In this document: positions 12,371 through 24,644 of the stretch, in pieces
Layout of the letters: each line of letters begins with the position of its first letter
Position numbering within the stretch: position 1 is the first letter of the stretch
Assembly (NCBI GenBank): GCA_019009955.1
Contig: CM032228.1
Location: 202,788,501-202,852,500, forward strand
Direction: 5' to 3'
Length of the DNA stretch: 64,000 bases
DNA from: Riptortus pedestris
Taxonomy: Eukaryota; Arthropoda; Insecta; Hemiptera; Alydidae
Position numbers and translations under genes: made by a program
Notes under the pieces: generated by a model
The model's input: the letters and a program-made list of their open reading frames with translations, nothing else
What the model was told of the DNA's origin: nothing
Database searches by the model: none

Positions 12371-12719
12371 ATAAAAGTAAGCTATGTTTTCCGCCTATTT
12401 GAATATCCCTCACACAGTGGTTGGTACATACTAATTGCAGATTTCGTGATAAGCTAAGCTCTTATAATGCTTCAGATATGAATCAATTAGTGTTGTTTTC
12501 TCAATAGAGGCTTGGGTATCACCACCCAAAGACCATAATGCGACTATAATGACATTTTATGGTGATTGCGACTGTGATCAAAAGATTGCCGTATATTTTT
12601 CCTCCGATAACGGTCCTAATCATAATTTTCTCTGTACTAATGAAAAAATCTCAATTTTTTCTGTGAGTACGGCCATAATAATAGTCAAATATACATCTAT
12701 CTATATTAATTCATCCATC
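12371..12719. other. Intergenic DNA, no feature recognised
   Basis: Only an ORF that runs into the neighbouring microsatellite covers this stretch. No independent feature was seen. Confidence 0.45.
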
Positions 12720-12733
12720 CATCTATCTATCAA

Positions 12734-12832
<99 letters not shown>

Positions 12833-12843
12833 ATATATATATT

Positions 12844-12930
<87 letters not shown>
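12720..12930. repeat. Large compound microsatellite (TCTG/TC/TA/TG/TA/CA)
   Basis: Consecutive blocks of CATC/TATC, TCTG, TC, a TA run, GT units, a short TA run, and finally a very long CA run with one TA interruption. The 172-residue plus-strand frame and the minus-strand frames over it encode only simple repeats. Confidence 0.97.
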
Positions 12931-12933
<3 letters not shown>

Positions 12934-13088
12934 TTCAATTGACTTGCCTGGCAAATAACCTAGCAGATCGAATCTGCATACAAAACATGAGAACCTCATT
13001 TGAAATCAAAGGCGAGGCAAACTACTACATTTATTACAAATATTTAGTAATAACCCATTGTAAATAATTTTAACAATGTGCTCTTTTT

Positions 13089-13372
13089 AGCAGATTTCCC
13101 TTAAGGGAAATCAGCTATTGAGGTTGTACTCATGACGGAATTTCCGAAATTTTTCTTCAAATGTACTACTAAAATTTGAGTTATTAAAATATAAATTATT
13201 CTTACAATTCAGAAGCCGTTTCAGTTGGGAATTTATTTTAATTAACTGAAAGATTTCTCATTGCCGTTTGTATTTAATCACGGTGGTATTGTGTTACCAG
13301 TATGCAGATTTCTCTATTGTAAAACTTCACATGGGAAATCTGCTTAGTTTACGCAGCACCTGCGAGACGAAA
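13089..13372 (-). mobile_element. Family H copy G, internally deleted
   Basis: Minus-strand copy. The 3' palindrome end is at the left (AGCAGATTTCCCTTAAGGG) and the 5' end at the right (AGATTTCCCATGTGAAG and GGTGCTGCG). Most of the core is missing; the retained middle (CGTTTGTATTTAATCACGG) is the long-subfamily module. Both termini are well preserved. Confidence 0.82.
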
Positions 13373-14880
13373 TTTTTTTTAAGTGTCTGTGACCTCATAT
13401 GAGGAACCTATCCTTATTTCATAGACGGGCTTAGGAAGATTATATTAAATAATGGCGAAGTCCAGTTATTTACATTGGAATATACTATGGAACCCAAGAA
13501 AATGGTGATTTGATGAATGAACTGCTAAGAGCTTCTCTTACTATGAATCATATAGCTGATGAAATGGTTTTACGGGCCACAAGTTTCAGAGAGCATAAAA
13601 CCTAATCATGAAATGACTTTACGAGGATATTCTACATGATGGCTATAGTCTTCATAACTGTTCTTCCAAAGCGAAAAATACTTTTACGCAGTTTCAGGGG
13701 GAGTGCATTTTTTTTTTCGATTTTTCAGAGAGTATCTTCAAAAAGCTGATACATTTCATTTCTGGATATTACCTCTAATGATTGTCTTATTTTTACAGAA
13801 TTAAGTGTCTACCAGACAAGTGTATGTTTAAATTTATCAGAAGGAAATAATATTATAATTACAAAAAAAAATGAATCAACCAGTATTAAATTATAAAATA
13901 AGGTTACGATAGTGCTTATAGAAATTAAAAAAAAAAAAGTTGGAAATTTTCAATTAATTTTCATTGGAATGTCAAATCAGTGACCTTTGAGGTAATATAG
14001 ATTTGTATGAAGAGTGTTGAATATTCTGTTGAAGAGATGAATTTCTGAGTTAGTTTAATGTGAGAGGAAAGCTGGTGGCCTAAGTCAAATATAAAGAAAC
14101 TTAGCGGGAATCTATCAGAAGAGTAAACGGAACGAGATGAGGCTGGTGTAATGAAAGCCACTATAACCTGCCTAGCTGGGCCTATAACCGGAGGGAAGTA
14201 TACACTTATCGCTCCCCCATCATCTCTCCACTGATACCCCATTTATTACTCAGCAAATAAAAACCTTTTTATATGCCCCTCCCTAGGCCATTCGACCGTT
14301 ATTAGGTGGGGCAAAAACTTTTTTACTTTTCCATACAGCAGTAATTTCTGAAAAGATAAATCGTATAATGGTTCTATAAAATGCAAATGTATGAGTTACT
14401 GCTGGTCTATAAAAGAAATACATCCTTTAAACAAAATGTGTAGCGATAAAAAGCCTGTAGCTACATTCACGAAATTTGATTATGGATATTTAAAGGACAC
14501 GAGATTGTTAGGAGGTCATGTGGTCAGTGTAATACATTCCCAGTCTTATAGTGACGGCAGGTGTGAATATATATAAATTCTAGCTCAGATACCCGACTTC
14601 CCCCGGGAATTCATTTGAGGCTGAATGGTGATGGTATTTTTTGGCAAGGCTTTACTTTGCACAATATTTTGACATTCACCCGTCCCAGTGTTTAGGGTTA
14701 ATACCCGTCGTTTCTGTGGATTTGTTAATAATAAAATTAACTTTTTATGTAAGACTTCACTGTCCATCATATAGTCATATTTCCGGTTTCCTGTGCTAGA
14801 CTTGAATTATTAAGGACAAAATATTAACATACATTTGAATGAATTTTTCCAGGTGAGGTTCCTGGTAGTTCATATTGAAA
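13373..14880. other. Intergenic DNA, no feature recognised
   Basis: Open frames at 13961-14242 (minus) and 14391-14576 (plus) have no recognisable domain. No repeat family was identified. Confidence 0.4.
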
Positions 14881-14896
14881 AGAATTGTTGAGCAAA

Positions 14897-15440
14897 TTTC
14901 TCTAAATAACAAAATAAACAACTTTTGTTATGTGCATATTTGCCGAAACCCCAATAGGAAACGAAATATCACTATTTTTAATTTCAGGCCTCCCTTATAA
15001 CCCCCACTCCTGCCCGTCCCTAGAAATGTTAATATGGCTTATTATAAAGATGGCGTTAGTGCTAATTCACATACCGAGTTTGGTTTAGTTCGGTTGAGTT
15101 TTTTGTGCCAAATAAAATTGTTGACTTCCGCAGTAGTTTTTAACGTATAACTCATTTATACTTAGGTATACGACAAAAGTTTATATAACAAAAGTTACTC
15201 CAAATAACAAAATAAACAACTTTTGTTATGTGCATAATTGCCGAAAATGCATTAGGAAACAAAATATTGCTATTTTTAATTTCAGCCCTCCCTTATAACC
15301 CCCACTCCTGTTCGTCTCAGAGAATATTAACATAGCCTAAAGTCTAAGTTGGGTTAGTAGTAATATACATACCAAGTTTCATAAAAGTCGGTTCAGCCGT
15401 TTATGCGTGAAAATGTAACAAACAAATAAACAACAGACTC
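14897..15440 (+). repeat. Two direct ~190-bp copies of a transposon-like 3' segment
   Basis: A segment beginning AAATAACAAAATAAACAACT and continuing through CTATTTTTAATTTCAG, CCCTCCCTTATAACCCCC and TTAATATGGC occurs at 14907-15080 and again at 15203-15390 in the same orientation, with many substitutions. The second copy ends in CCAAGTTTCATAAAAGTCGG and GTTCAGCCGTTTATGCGTG, a phrase of the kind common at 3' ends of insect retroelements. Family unknown. Confidence 0.6.
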
Positions 15441-15540
15441 CAAAGAAAGTAAATGCAGTTATGGTGTCTATGACATGTGAAACGAAAAGTTATCGTGAAA
15501 TTTCCCTAAAAAATCAATGTACAGACAGAGGTTACAATTT

Positions 15541-15604
<64 letters not shown>
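15541..15604. repeat. Microsatellite (TA)n(GT)n
   Basis: A short TA run is followed by about 22 GT units. Confidence 0.96.
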
Positions 15605-15994
15605 GGTATTCTATTAAAATGATTTGATCATGAGCCATAGAAAAAGAATCACTTTATTGTAAAAAGTTATATACAGTTTGTGGGGCAGCTCAATTACATT
15701 GAGATGCTGAAGAACGCAGCAACTGTAATCAATCCCTAGGACAATACTACTACTAAGTAAAACAGTACATATTGTATCTAGTCAGATATATAATTAAAAT
15801 ATTTTAACACAATCAGCAACCTAAAAGGTGTATGTCACTAGATATAAATTAAAAACTCTATTAATTAGAATGGCATGATCCGTCGATCTATAATAAGATC
15901 ACTGGTCAAAGTTAAAATTAAAATATATGGTGGGAAATAATCCCTAAAGTTTCAAAATTGATACCCTCAACCAAGGGTTGAAGAACCTTCTTGT

Positions 15995-16321
15995 CTATTC
16001 CCACATCGTCAAACAATTTTTAGGGACCGTTCCTCGGGCACCGAACCACAAGCCTATCACTAGAAAATCCCGCTTCCCAAATGTTTCCCTGAATTTCTCA
16101 GAGTAAAATTTAATACAATTCCCATAAATATTTTTCTTTTCCTCGTGGATCTTCTCCGCTTGATCTGGGTCGTTACTCTCGTACCTTATCGTTGGGTCCA
16201 GGATATAGGCAAGTTTACAATTTTCTTTGAAGGCAATGATGTCCGCGTACCTCGTTGATCCTGCGTCATCGACAGCGTACACCTCTTCAAAGCATAAAAT
16301 AATAATAAAGTAATAAAACAC
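15995..16321 (-). pseudogene. R2-type non-LTR retrotransposon, C-terminal endonuclease relic
   Basis: The minus-strand frame reads GSTRYADIIAFKENCKLAYI, then LDPTIRYESNDPDQ, then FRETFGKRDF and IGLWFGARGTVPK. The spacing AD-x14-D followed by conserved downstream helices resembles the restriction-like (PDDEXK) endonuclease domain at the C terminus of R2/R4-type retrotransposon polyproteins. In a functional copy this domain would nick the genomic target to prime reverse transcription. Only this last ~95-residue part remains. The sequence upstream of residue ~12 is no longer coding, and no reverse transcriptase is present nearby. Assignment rests on motif spacing and recalled family pattern; a domesticated or unrelated PD-(D/E)xK protein cannot be excluded. 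Confidence 0.6.
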
Positions 16322-17151
16322 ACCAAGAAGTACATGAGTTTTTCGCTCTAATACATTTGCAATTATTCTCGACTCATTTAAGGCGGACTCTTCTTAAAGG
16401 ATTTATTTTTGTTTATCACAGAACTTATTCTTAATTAGTGAGGTCAACAGCGATGATTGTTCAATGAAACTTACATATTTATTAATTGTTTAATTAATCA
16501 TGTCTTTTGGATACTGGCGGCTGAGGTAACCAACTGAAATCCAACTACTCCTTTTTAAACATCTTTATTTTATTTAGACATTTTTATATCTCTGACTAGT
16601 TATAAGCTTGCTGCTCCTATTAAAAGGGTTTATTTAAACTCAAAGCTTTTAAAAGGACATTATAATTGTTCATACCCAAATTCTGATCTTATATCAGTAT
16701 CACAGTTTTGGTTGTATAAGTGGCACCTTTGTTTGATGTTTTTGTATCAAATTTTATAACGAAAAATAAACATTTTTCTTTACTATCATAAAATATACAT
16801 TAAAAATCCAGTAAGGCAAGGACTTGCTATTTTCCTATATTATTGTAATATTAATTCATTTATACGACCAATAAGAAGCAACTGCATTAAGTCAAAAACG
16901 AAGTTGGTCCAGCACTTTATTCACAAACATTCTTTTTTAGTAACAATTCTTCTTAAATATTAAAATTTTAATTTCCTGAACTTTCACATAATGCATGGAG
17001 ATTTTTCACGTCATGGGATTAGAACATAATTTCATACAACCAACCTGCCTCATTTCTATAACAGGAGTGCTATAAGCTAAACACACTCAGTACATCTGTG
17101 CTATCTACCTTTGTTCTCGGCTATGCCTACCTTGCTAAGATTGAATTGTAA
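16322..17151. other. Intergenic DNA, no feature recognised
   Basis: May contain the eroded upstream part of the R2-type relic, but no reading frame supports it. Confidence 0.4.
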
Positions 17152-17280
17152 ATTTATTATTTTTTTTAACGTCCACTTTTTGCAACTAAGGCTAATTGGG
17201 ACGGATTATCTTCAGGTTAACACCCTTTTCTAGTCAGGGTGAGACACTTAGGATGCTATTTAATGAATTTCGAATTGTAA
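17152..17280 (-). mobile_element. tRNA-derived SINE (family S), 5'-truncated copy 2
   Basis: The minus strand shows only the 3' body of the SINE: CCTAAGT, CTAGAAAAGGGTGTTAACCT, CCGTCCCAATTAGCCTTAGT, TGCAAAAAGTGGACGTTAA and an A/T tail. The tRNA-like head is absent. Confidence 0.8.
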
Positions 17281-19082
17281 ATTTAGAAGCACATTTTCAC
17301 TAAGAAATATATAATAGGTCGAACTCTTGGGTTCTACCTAACCCTGACACATTACTAAAGGTACATAGGGAGTGCCATCTCACACGAAAGTTTACTGCCA
17401 GTTTGAAGTATAGCTACTTCGGATAACCTAGATTGAATTGTTCAAAATAAGAGAATAAATTATAAAACCTGTATTCTATTCAATTATTTTCTCGTTTTTA
17501 TCTACTTTTGAGGAAAAATTAGAATTTAAACATTTTAATCATTCAGTTGAGGCAGTTAACCCACAAGTCCTCGATACGCTGATATATCAGTTTCATCAAT
17601 GGTTGGGAGTCAATTTGAATTAAGTATTAATTAACGTAAAGTGTGTCGTATGGAATGCCATCATGTGTGCTCTATTCCAGAGTAGAATACGGGCAGCCAT
17701 GCGAACGCACATACTCGCACATGAAAAATTGAGACAAAAAGAATGAAAAATAAAACCAGGGCTGGTAGAGAGGAACAAAAGAGTTTGCTGGAAAGGGAGA
17801 GGGTTGAGGACAGTGTTATTTTTTTTTGTTTTAGCGGAGGTGGGGGGGGGGGGTTCTTTGTGGACCCATCATTATAATGAACCACTATTGTAGTGGGTTC
17901 CCTGTAATTACTCCATACCACCTGTTCATAACAATTTAAACCCTTCTCATCCACCTGTCATAATAAACAAGGAATAAAGATTTTCCCTCTTTTTTGCACC
18001 ATTAACCATTCTGTCATAAGCCTTTCAATGGTCTAAACTTCCGGATAAAATAGCAACTGTCCATACATTTTAATAATACACATAGACGATTAATGATGTT
18101 ATATTTTTTGTATAACACGAGTGACATATGGTTTTTATTTTAACCAATATTATTTATTAAATAATAAAATGTGACTAAGGCCCTTGAACCTACCTCAGAA
18201 ACCGGGAAAGTCCATGAGTTTCTCGGAAAACGGTGGGAAATAGAATTATAGGGATATGAGTTAGTAATTTTCCTATGTCTTAGGGCATAAGCCATTTGTG
18301 TGGGCTAAGAAACGACAAAAACGTTGGGAAATGTATTCAATATTGAAGCAAGGCTAGGATCCAAAGCAAAAGACGTTAGAGAGCCATATCTAAGTACACT
18401 GCAAGGGCAAACTGCACCTCCAGTCTTGTGGTACTGACATAGAGTCAAAGGAAACTGATTAAGAAACACGTTTAAAATATAAAAATTATGATCTTCAAGC
18501 CAAGCCTTGTAGTCGCAACCATTGTGGCCTTTCGGAAGCTGCTCTTTTCATATTACTATATTTCCGTCAAATGTAAATTATGAATATGACTGCACTTAAA
18601 TAACTGCCAGGCAAGTTCATATCGGATGGTTAGCTAGGAGTAAAGTGGGAATGTAATTTCATCTTCGAAGGTAAATTCATAATCTCACCTCTAAAATTTC
18701 TTCAAGTCAGACTGCGGTTTGAAGTCAGAAAAATCGTTCTTTCCATTCTGCCACTGCAAGGTTCCCCCTCCCCCATCTTTACTTTTCTAGTGGCCGTTAT
18801 TCAAAAACGCCCGACATGGGAGGCATAAATCAAATAAAGCTTTTCGAGTTTATCAAAACACAACTTTTTGGCTCCACACAATATTCCACTAATTTATAGT
18901 GCCATCTTTAGAGCTACAAACAAGGAATAGGGATTTCGTTCTAAAAGTTCATGCATGAAATTTATCAATAGAAATACAGAACCCATAACATTACAAAGTT
19001 TTTTAACAATATCATATTTAACATTAAAATATTTATTTAAAATACAATAACTTACAACTGTCCTTTTTATACAATTAAAAGA
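17281..19082. other. Intergenic DNA; possible hairpin-element remnant near 18866-18925
   Basis: Around 18866-18925 the order TGGCTCC-CACAAT ... GCCATC ... AGAGCTACAAA resembles one arm of the palindromic element at 48.4 kb, with the ribozyme-like centre eroded. A frame at 17661-17954 contains proline and hydrophobic low-complexity sequence and no recognisable domain. Nothing else was seen. Confidence 0.35.
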
Positions 19083-19290
19083 GATCAGCCGTTAACGAAG
19101 TTGATCCTTAGTTTTACATGAAACACTTATTTTTCGAGTTTGGTAACGATCAAACAAAAATTGAAAACACTAGCAGGCAGAGTGTGTGTGTGTGTATTTA
19201 TAATTTTTAACCGACCTCATTTTTGCCATAAAAGGATAGACATTTGAGGACATTTTTTTCGTTAATCGCATCCGTTAAGGGAAATCTGCT
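19083..19290 (+). mobile_element. Family H copy H, 3' part
   Basis: Starts within the core (CAGCCGTTAACGAAGTTGAT), continues through GTTTGGTAACGATCAAACAA and ends in TTAAGGGAAATCTGCT. The microsatellite slot holds GT units (19181-19196). The 5' half is missing and half of the terminal palindrome is lost. Confidence 0.8.
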
Positions 19291-20004
19291 AAAAAGTAAG
19301 ACAGATCTTTCTAGAGACATTTTGGTGGTTTTCTACCCACTCGATGCAAAATACCCATCAATACGTTACTACTTCATTCGTGTTCGACGTCCATATATAT
19401 CAGGTCCTTCCTTGTACCATATGTCAGGTGAACTCTACAGTGACTGTAAATATAAGGAATTTTAAGTTTTGAAAATTAATGGTCATCTTGTCTAAAATAT
19501 TGCTAATCGTATATTCACAGCACGGAAAACTAAAAGGTTTGTATCAGTGCTTTGTCTAATATCTGGAACGCTTCACACGTGATCCTACAGTATTGGCTAA
19601 TCTCTCAGGACTACAGAGTGAAGATCACGAGATTTTGCAAACTACATCAAAAACTGGAACAGATGCAGGTCCCATACATATTTATAGGAAGAGCCAGTCA
19701 CATCTGTAGACGAAAATAAACAGAAACAGTAAAAGTAACTCATGAAGGGTCTGTACGAACAAACTTTACACTTGAGACCGATTAATTAAGACATGTCATA
19801 TTCAATACCACAATCTAATTTAAACAGGACTCTATATAAAAAGACAAGAAATATAAGCTCTAAAATATTATTAATTTAATAGTCTTGAATAAAAATTGTT
19901 TGAGTATGTAATTACCGAGTGCTGACAAGTGTAAGATATGTTAATGCTTATTCGACATAAGGAAAAATGCATAGAAAAACAATTGTAATAAATTAGGCTT
20001 ATGT
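19291..20004. other. Intergenic DNA, no feature recognised
   Basis: Nothing supportable was seen. Confidence 0.45.
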
Positions 20005-20158
20005 TTTGAGTTTGGCAACACTCAAACAAACAAAAATATGTATATAAATTTGAATAATTTAATTTTCGACATTTCAGAAGTAGGAAAATTAAAACATCTA
20101 AAGATATTTTTCCAACATGTCATGATGCCAATAGCTGATATCCCTTAATAGAAATATG
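20005..20158 (+). mobile_element. Family H, strongly decayed 3' part
   Basis: GAGTTTGGCAACACTCAAAC, then TTTTTCCAACATGTCATGA, then CAATAGCTGATATCCCTTAA and GAAATATGCT follow the order of the family H 3' end but with many changes. Confidence 0.6.
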
Positions 20159-20599
20159 CTATAGCAAAGAAACGAAGATGAATTCCAGACACAGTGTTCC
20201 AATATTAATCAAGACATTTGCTTTTAATTAGTTATTTGGGGGCATGTCTCGCAATCATTATGTAAGCAACTTTTTGAGTTTTTGTTATTCAAATCAGTTA
20301 AACAGGGGGAGATTATGCATGCTATCTTCCTGAAATTTCCTCTGCAAATATATGCGTTGTGAGCTTAAAATGAATGAATTCTGCCATCTACACTGTTTTC
20401 ATTATTTGCATGAAGAATGTTCAAACAGAGCCATGTTCAGATTTGCCGTTTGTATAAGTCGATGTTATTCTTTGAACTCAGGTCATTTTAATTTTAAGCA
20501 ACTTCTGTGTAAACTAAGCTATTATCCGAAAATAATTGAAAATTAAAGTGAACCTAAGATGGCTAGTAATATAATAGCTTAAAGTAAAAATAGCTTGGT
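20159..20599. other. Intergenic DNA, no feature recognised
   Basis: A 64-residue plus-strand frame at 20352-20546 has no recognisable domain. No repeat was seen. Confidence 0.4.
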
Positions 20600-20812
20600 T
20601 ATTATTTATTAACGTCCACGTTTTGCAACTAAGGCTAATTGGGACGGGTAATCTACAGGTTACCACCCTTTTCTAGCCAGAGTGGGACTTAGGATGTTAT
20701 TTAATGAATTCCATCCCTAAATAATTTCCGTTGTCTAGGCGAGAATCGAACCCGCCACTCTAGGTTTACCATGAGGGTCAACACTTTTACTCACATGCCT
20801 AATCTGAGCCCC
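20600..20812 (-). mobile_element. tRNA-derived SINE (family S), full-length copy 3
   Basis: Minus-strand full-length copy (~213 bp) beginning GGGGCTCAGATTAGGCATGT. It carries GGTAAACCTAGAGTGGCGGG and an RNA polymerase III B box (GGTTCGATTCTCGCC), then the body (CTAGAAAAGGGTGG, CCCGTCCCAATTAGCC, TGCAAAACGTGGACG) and a TTAATAAATAATAA tail. The head resembles a tRNA gene's B-box half, but no cloverleaf can be completed. Confidence 0.88.
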
Positions 20813-22071
20813 GAATCGCTTGATTAGGAGTGGAGTATACTGGAGGCAGATAAAGCAAAAACACTGAAATAAAAAATATATATATTCGACTTATAAATCA
20901 ATGTAGTGATAAGTAGTTTTAAAACGTTACATTTTCAACACCTAGTTTCAGTCTAGTAAATATATAAAATTGGAGGCGTTTCATTTCTATTGTTGAATTT
21001 CCATTTAAATGAGGAATACTGTAAATTGTAAATAAAGGAGAATGAAGGTTTACTAGGACGTAGTCGTTTTTTATGGCAGCAAATAAGGTAATGAGTTTCC
21101 TCCGTGGTTTATTACTAGAGGAAAAGCCATACCAAAAATTAATAACACGGCTTATTAATTATTCAATAAAATTCAATATACTCTTCCACCTGGGCATGGT
21201 GGGTTTAGGTGAATAATTTATTCACTGCCGTATATACTTCTGGAAATTAATTATTAAATGGAGATTGCTGTTAATGAAGTTTCAATTACGGGAAGACTAC
21301 CGGAGGTAATGAGTTAGATGGTCAGGGTTAGCTGAAGCTCGTAAAACGGGTAATAGCTGCTACACCCTAAGGGATATAGCCTATACCTACACCACGGACC
21401 TGAGTTAACAATTAATTAGTCTTCCTAAAATGAAAAAAAAAGTATTTGGAAATTAGATATTCAAAACTCAACAAGAGGAGTGATGTTGAACGTCTGTCAA
21501 GAAGGTGCTAACGAAACTATCAATGTAGAATACTGCAATGCCTCGGTAACACTGAAGCTGTACCTTATCAATAATATACTAAAGAAAGAAAAATTATTTT
21601 CCTGTAACTAATAATTTTTTTTTTCTGTAATCGTTGAATAATGGTAACATTACTAAACTGAAATGAGTGAAGAAAGTGAAACATTTTGCAATAGAGTGAA
21701 GAAAGTGAATTTCCTTCTTAATTAGTAATAAGTATAAATTAAAAAATAATTTGAAGTTGGAAATTAAATGCTTTTAAATGTTTCTTAACATTGTAAGAAT
21801 TTATTTTAACAAAATAAATTGAAATGTGAATGAATTATTGGTGGAAATAATCAATATATTTTAAAATTTAAATATAATAATAATTACCTTCCTTGTTTAT
21901 AACCTGCACTACTTCACAATCATCACTAGTTGTTTTATAACTATGCTTATAACCTTTCACAACCATGCTTATAACCTACCAACAACATACCATAATCTTC
22001 ACAACATCCTAATTTTGTTCATATTCTGGTTAGATCTGATCATGTATTACACGATTACAGAAAAAATGTAA
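20813..22071. other. Intergenic DNA, no feature recognised
   Basis: AT-rich; no gene or repeat identified. Confidence 0.45.
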
Positions 22072-22194
22072 TATTACACTCGTGACGAAAGTAGAATTTA
22101 CAACTCTCGTGAAATTACCACACTCGCTTCGCTCGTGTGGGTAAACGTTTCACTCGAGTTGTAAAATGATCTACTTTCGTCACTTGTATAATAA
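22072..22194. repeat. Foldback (hairpin) element, ~120 bp
   Basis: A long imperfect palindrome. The left arm (ACTCGTGACGAAAGTAGA, TTACAACTCTCGTGAAA, TTACCACACTCG) is mirrored on the right by CGAGTGTGGTAA-type, TTTCACTCGAGTTGTAAA and TCTACTTTCGTCACTTGT. The apex is around CTTCG at 22127-22131. It would form a near-continuous RNA or cruciform hairpin. No ORF. Confidence 0.85.
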
Positions 22195-23277
22195 ATAACT
22201 ATTTTACAATTCTAAAAACTTCATATATTTTCCCAACTTATTATCCAATTGTATTATAATTAAAATTTATAAGCAGTTAAATTTCATTTCATTTGAATTG
22301 ATTGAAGAGTTCTAGCCTATTTGAAGCGTAGTTTGGATTCCTATTTATCGTCGAGAATTTACCCACTCCCGTAATCAGCAGCAAAGAAAAGTTTTCATGG
22401 ATGCTAGGAAAGCATACACAGACAGTTGGGACACAGAGCGATTTAAATAAAAATAGATACTTTTTCAATAATGGTGGTTATGTGATTGATACTATAGAAA
22501 TATCAGTGAACCTTAAAAAATAACTTATTTGATGAACTAATGAACTTTTTTAATAGCTTACATATTTTATTAAAATATTTTTTTTTGAATGTACTCTTTT
22601 TTTTTCTTTTTTTTTTAGAGAAAAAGAGAGTTTCACGGCTACTTTTCAGTACACAAGGGAAAAAAAATCAGGGGACCAAATTGCAAGTTTGGAGAGTGCA
22701 TAAACCTTTAAGTCGAGACACACGACGACGATAAAGCTAAACTAGCGAAACCTACAATAACACTCACCCAAGAGGATAAATTTATTATTTTAAAAAATAA
22801 GAGGAAAATATAAGGTTATAAAAAATATCTGGAGAGCCATGTAATTTCTTCTAATCTCTGTTTAACCGGGCCTGGTTGTATTATGCAGCAAGATAATTTT
22901 CCGAAACATTCAGTTTAACATTGTCGGGGGTATCTACTATAAAAACAAAATGAAGGCGTTTGAAAGTTCGGGAGTTTCCAAAGCAAAAACAACCCATTTG
23001 AGAAACTATGGAAAAACTCAGTGATGGAATGCCACGAGTGCACAAAGCGGTTATGAACCGCTGGGCGTAAGAGAAAGTTTAGGTTAAAAAAAAACAAAAC
23101 CATACTTTTAACATTTTTTTTTACTTTGTTTTCTACAACTATTATTTCACATACTATAGTTGATTTACAGTTTGATTTGGGAAGCAATTTTTTCTAAGTT
23201 TTCCTTTATTAGTACCAAAATATATAGATCTTTTTCAAACTGAGGTAAACTATAGAAAACCAATGTGTGTGTATATA

Positions 23278-23280
<3 letters not shown>
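22195..23280. other. Intergenic DNA, no feature recognised
   Basis: Two short frames (22540-22734 plus, 22915-23187 minus) are rich in homopolymer-coded residues and match nothing I know. Confidence 0.4.

Positions 23281-23364
<84 letters not shown>
23281..23364. repeat. Microsatellite (AT)n(GT)n
   Basis: About 20 AT units are followed by about 22 GT units. Confidence 0.96.
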
Positions 23365-23366
<2 letters not shown>

Positions 23367-23799
23367 TTGTTGGAATTTTAAAGTTTTAGTCAAGGTATTA
23401 CATTCCTGTTGAATATTGATGTTTTTACAGAAGAGGATTTATGGAGTAAATATTTCTTAAATAAAAACTGGGCTAGATGGGAGATTCCTTATTGGAATTT
23501 CAGAGAAATTGTGTTCTAAGGAAGTGAATTTTATCTTCCAACCCTCCTACCCCATTTCAACAAGTATAGCATTGAATTGGCGTTAAATGAACTGAATGAA
23601 TGTTCTTCTCTCCAACAGAATTCTTCCTTTATCCCAATTTACTTTATTGGAACTTCAAATAGAATATTCCTCAAAACAAATTATTGGCTTAGTAATAAAG
23701 ACAAAACCTTTCTTACTGATTATAATAGAATGGGTGCAGATAAAGTCCTTCCACAGAAATTGTGATGAAACTGAAAAGAGGTAATTATTTACTCCAGAG

Positions 23800-24075
23800 T
23801 TAATATTTGAGTTACGAAAAAATTTATAGAACAGTAATTTTAAAGCATCAATATTTTAACAAGATTGATTTTACACTATTTTTCGATTCGACTCATATTA
23901 ACGGAGATATTTCAAATTTTCGAATTCCCCCCACTAAACCTCCTTTATGCCTGGTTCATATTCTCCCAATAACAGACATGATCTTTCGGGTTGACTGAGA
24001 CATTTAAAAGTCGAGTTTGGTAACGATAACACAAAAATTGCAACCACTAGAGCAGTAACAGTTATATATACGGAA
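23800..24075 (+). mobile_element. Family H core fragment
   Basis: Core only: TTTTTCGATTCGACTCATAT, TAACGGAGATATTTCAAATT, CCCCCCACTAAACC, GAGTTTGGTAACGAT, AATTGCAACCACTAGAGCAG and TAACAGTTATATATAC. Neither the 5' nor the 3' terminus is intact. A short frame at 23807-23998 lies in it and is not a gene. Confidence 0.75.
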
Positions 24076-24591
24076 ATCTTCTAAGATGTACTCGCTCAAA
24101 GGGATTATCAACAATTAATAAAATTCATAGATAAAAAATGAAACGTTTTAGATAATAATACTAACAAGACTAATTTTATCTTCCAATCTTTTCGTCGTTT
24201 TCATAATCAATATCAGTTATATTTTGATTATGATGCTTTTAAAAATAAGCATATTTGTAATTTTGAAGAAGTAAAAATTGTGCATTGAGAAAACACCCAA
24301 GTGGAAAATATAAAAAAGTGTCTATTTTATAAAAATTCACAATCAGATTTTTCCTACATAGTATACATAGGTTGGATTAAAACCAAAATAAAAACAAGGT
24401 TTAAATAGAACATAATGCATAGTAAAGTCATTTATCACTCAAGTAAATATTGTTGTAGTATTTCACAATAAAAAATGAGAAATAGTTTTTCCTTCCTGAA
24501 GAAAGCGTACAGAAAGGAAGTTTATTTACCACATGTCTCGTACATCCTTTCGCACAAAACATGTATTTGATATTAACAATTTGTTTTATAT

Positions 24592-24596
<5 letters not shown>
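24076..24596. other. Intergenic DNA, no feature recognised
   Basis: Nothing supportable was seen. Confidence 0.45.

Positions 24597-24641
<45 letters not shown>
24597..24641. repeat. (TA)n microsatellite
   Basis: About 22 TA units. Frames crossing it on both strands encode Tyr-Ile runs only. Confidence 0.96.

Positions 24642-24644
<3 letters not shown>

Noticed and set aside
12549..13067. 172-residue plus-strand ORF
   Set aside because: More than half is Ser/Leu, Tyr/Ile and Thr/His dipeptide repeats from a compound microsatellite; no domain in the remainder.
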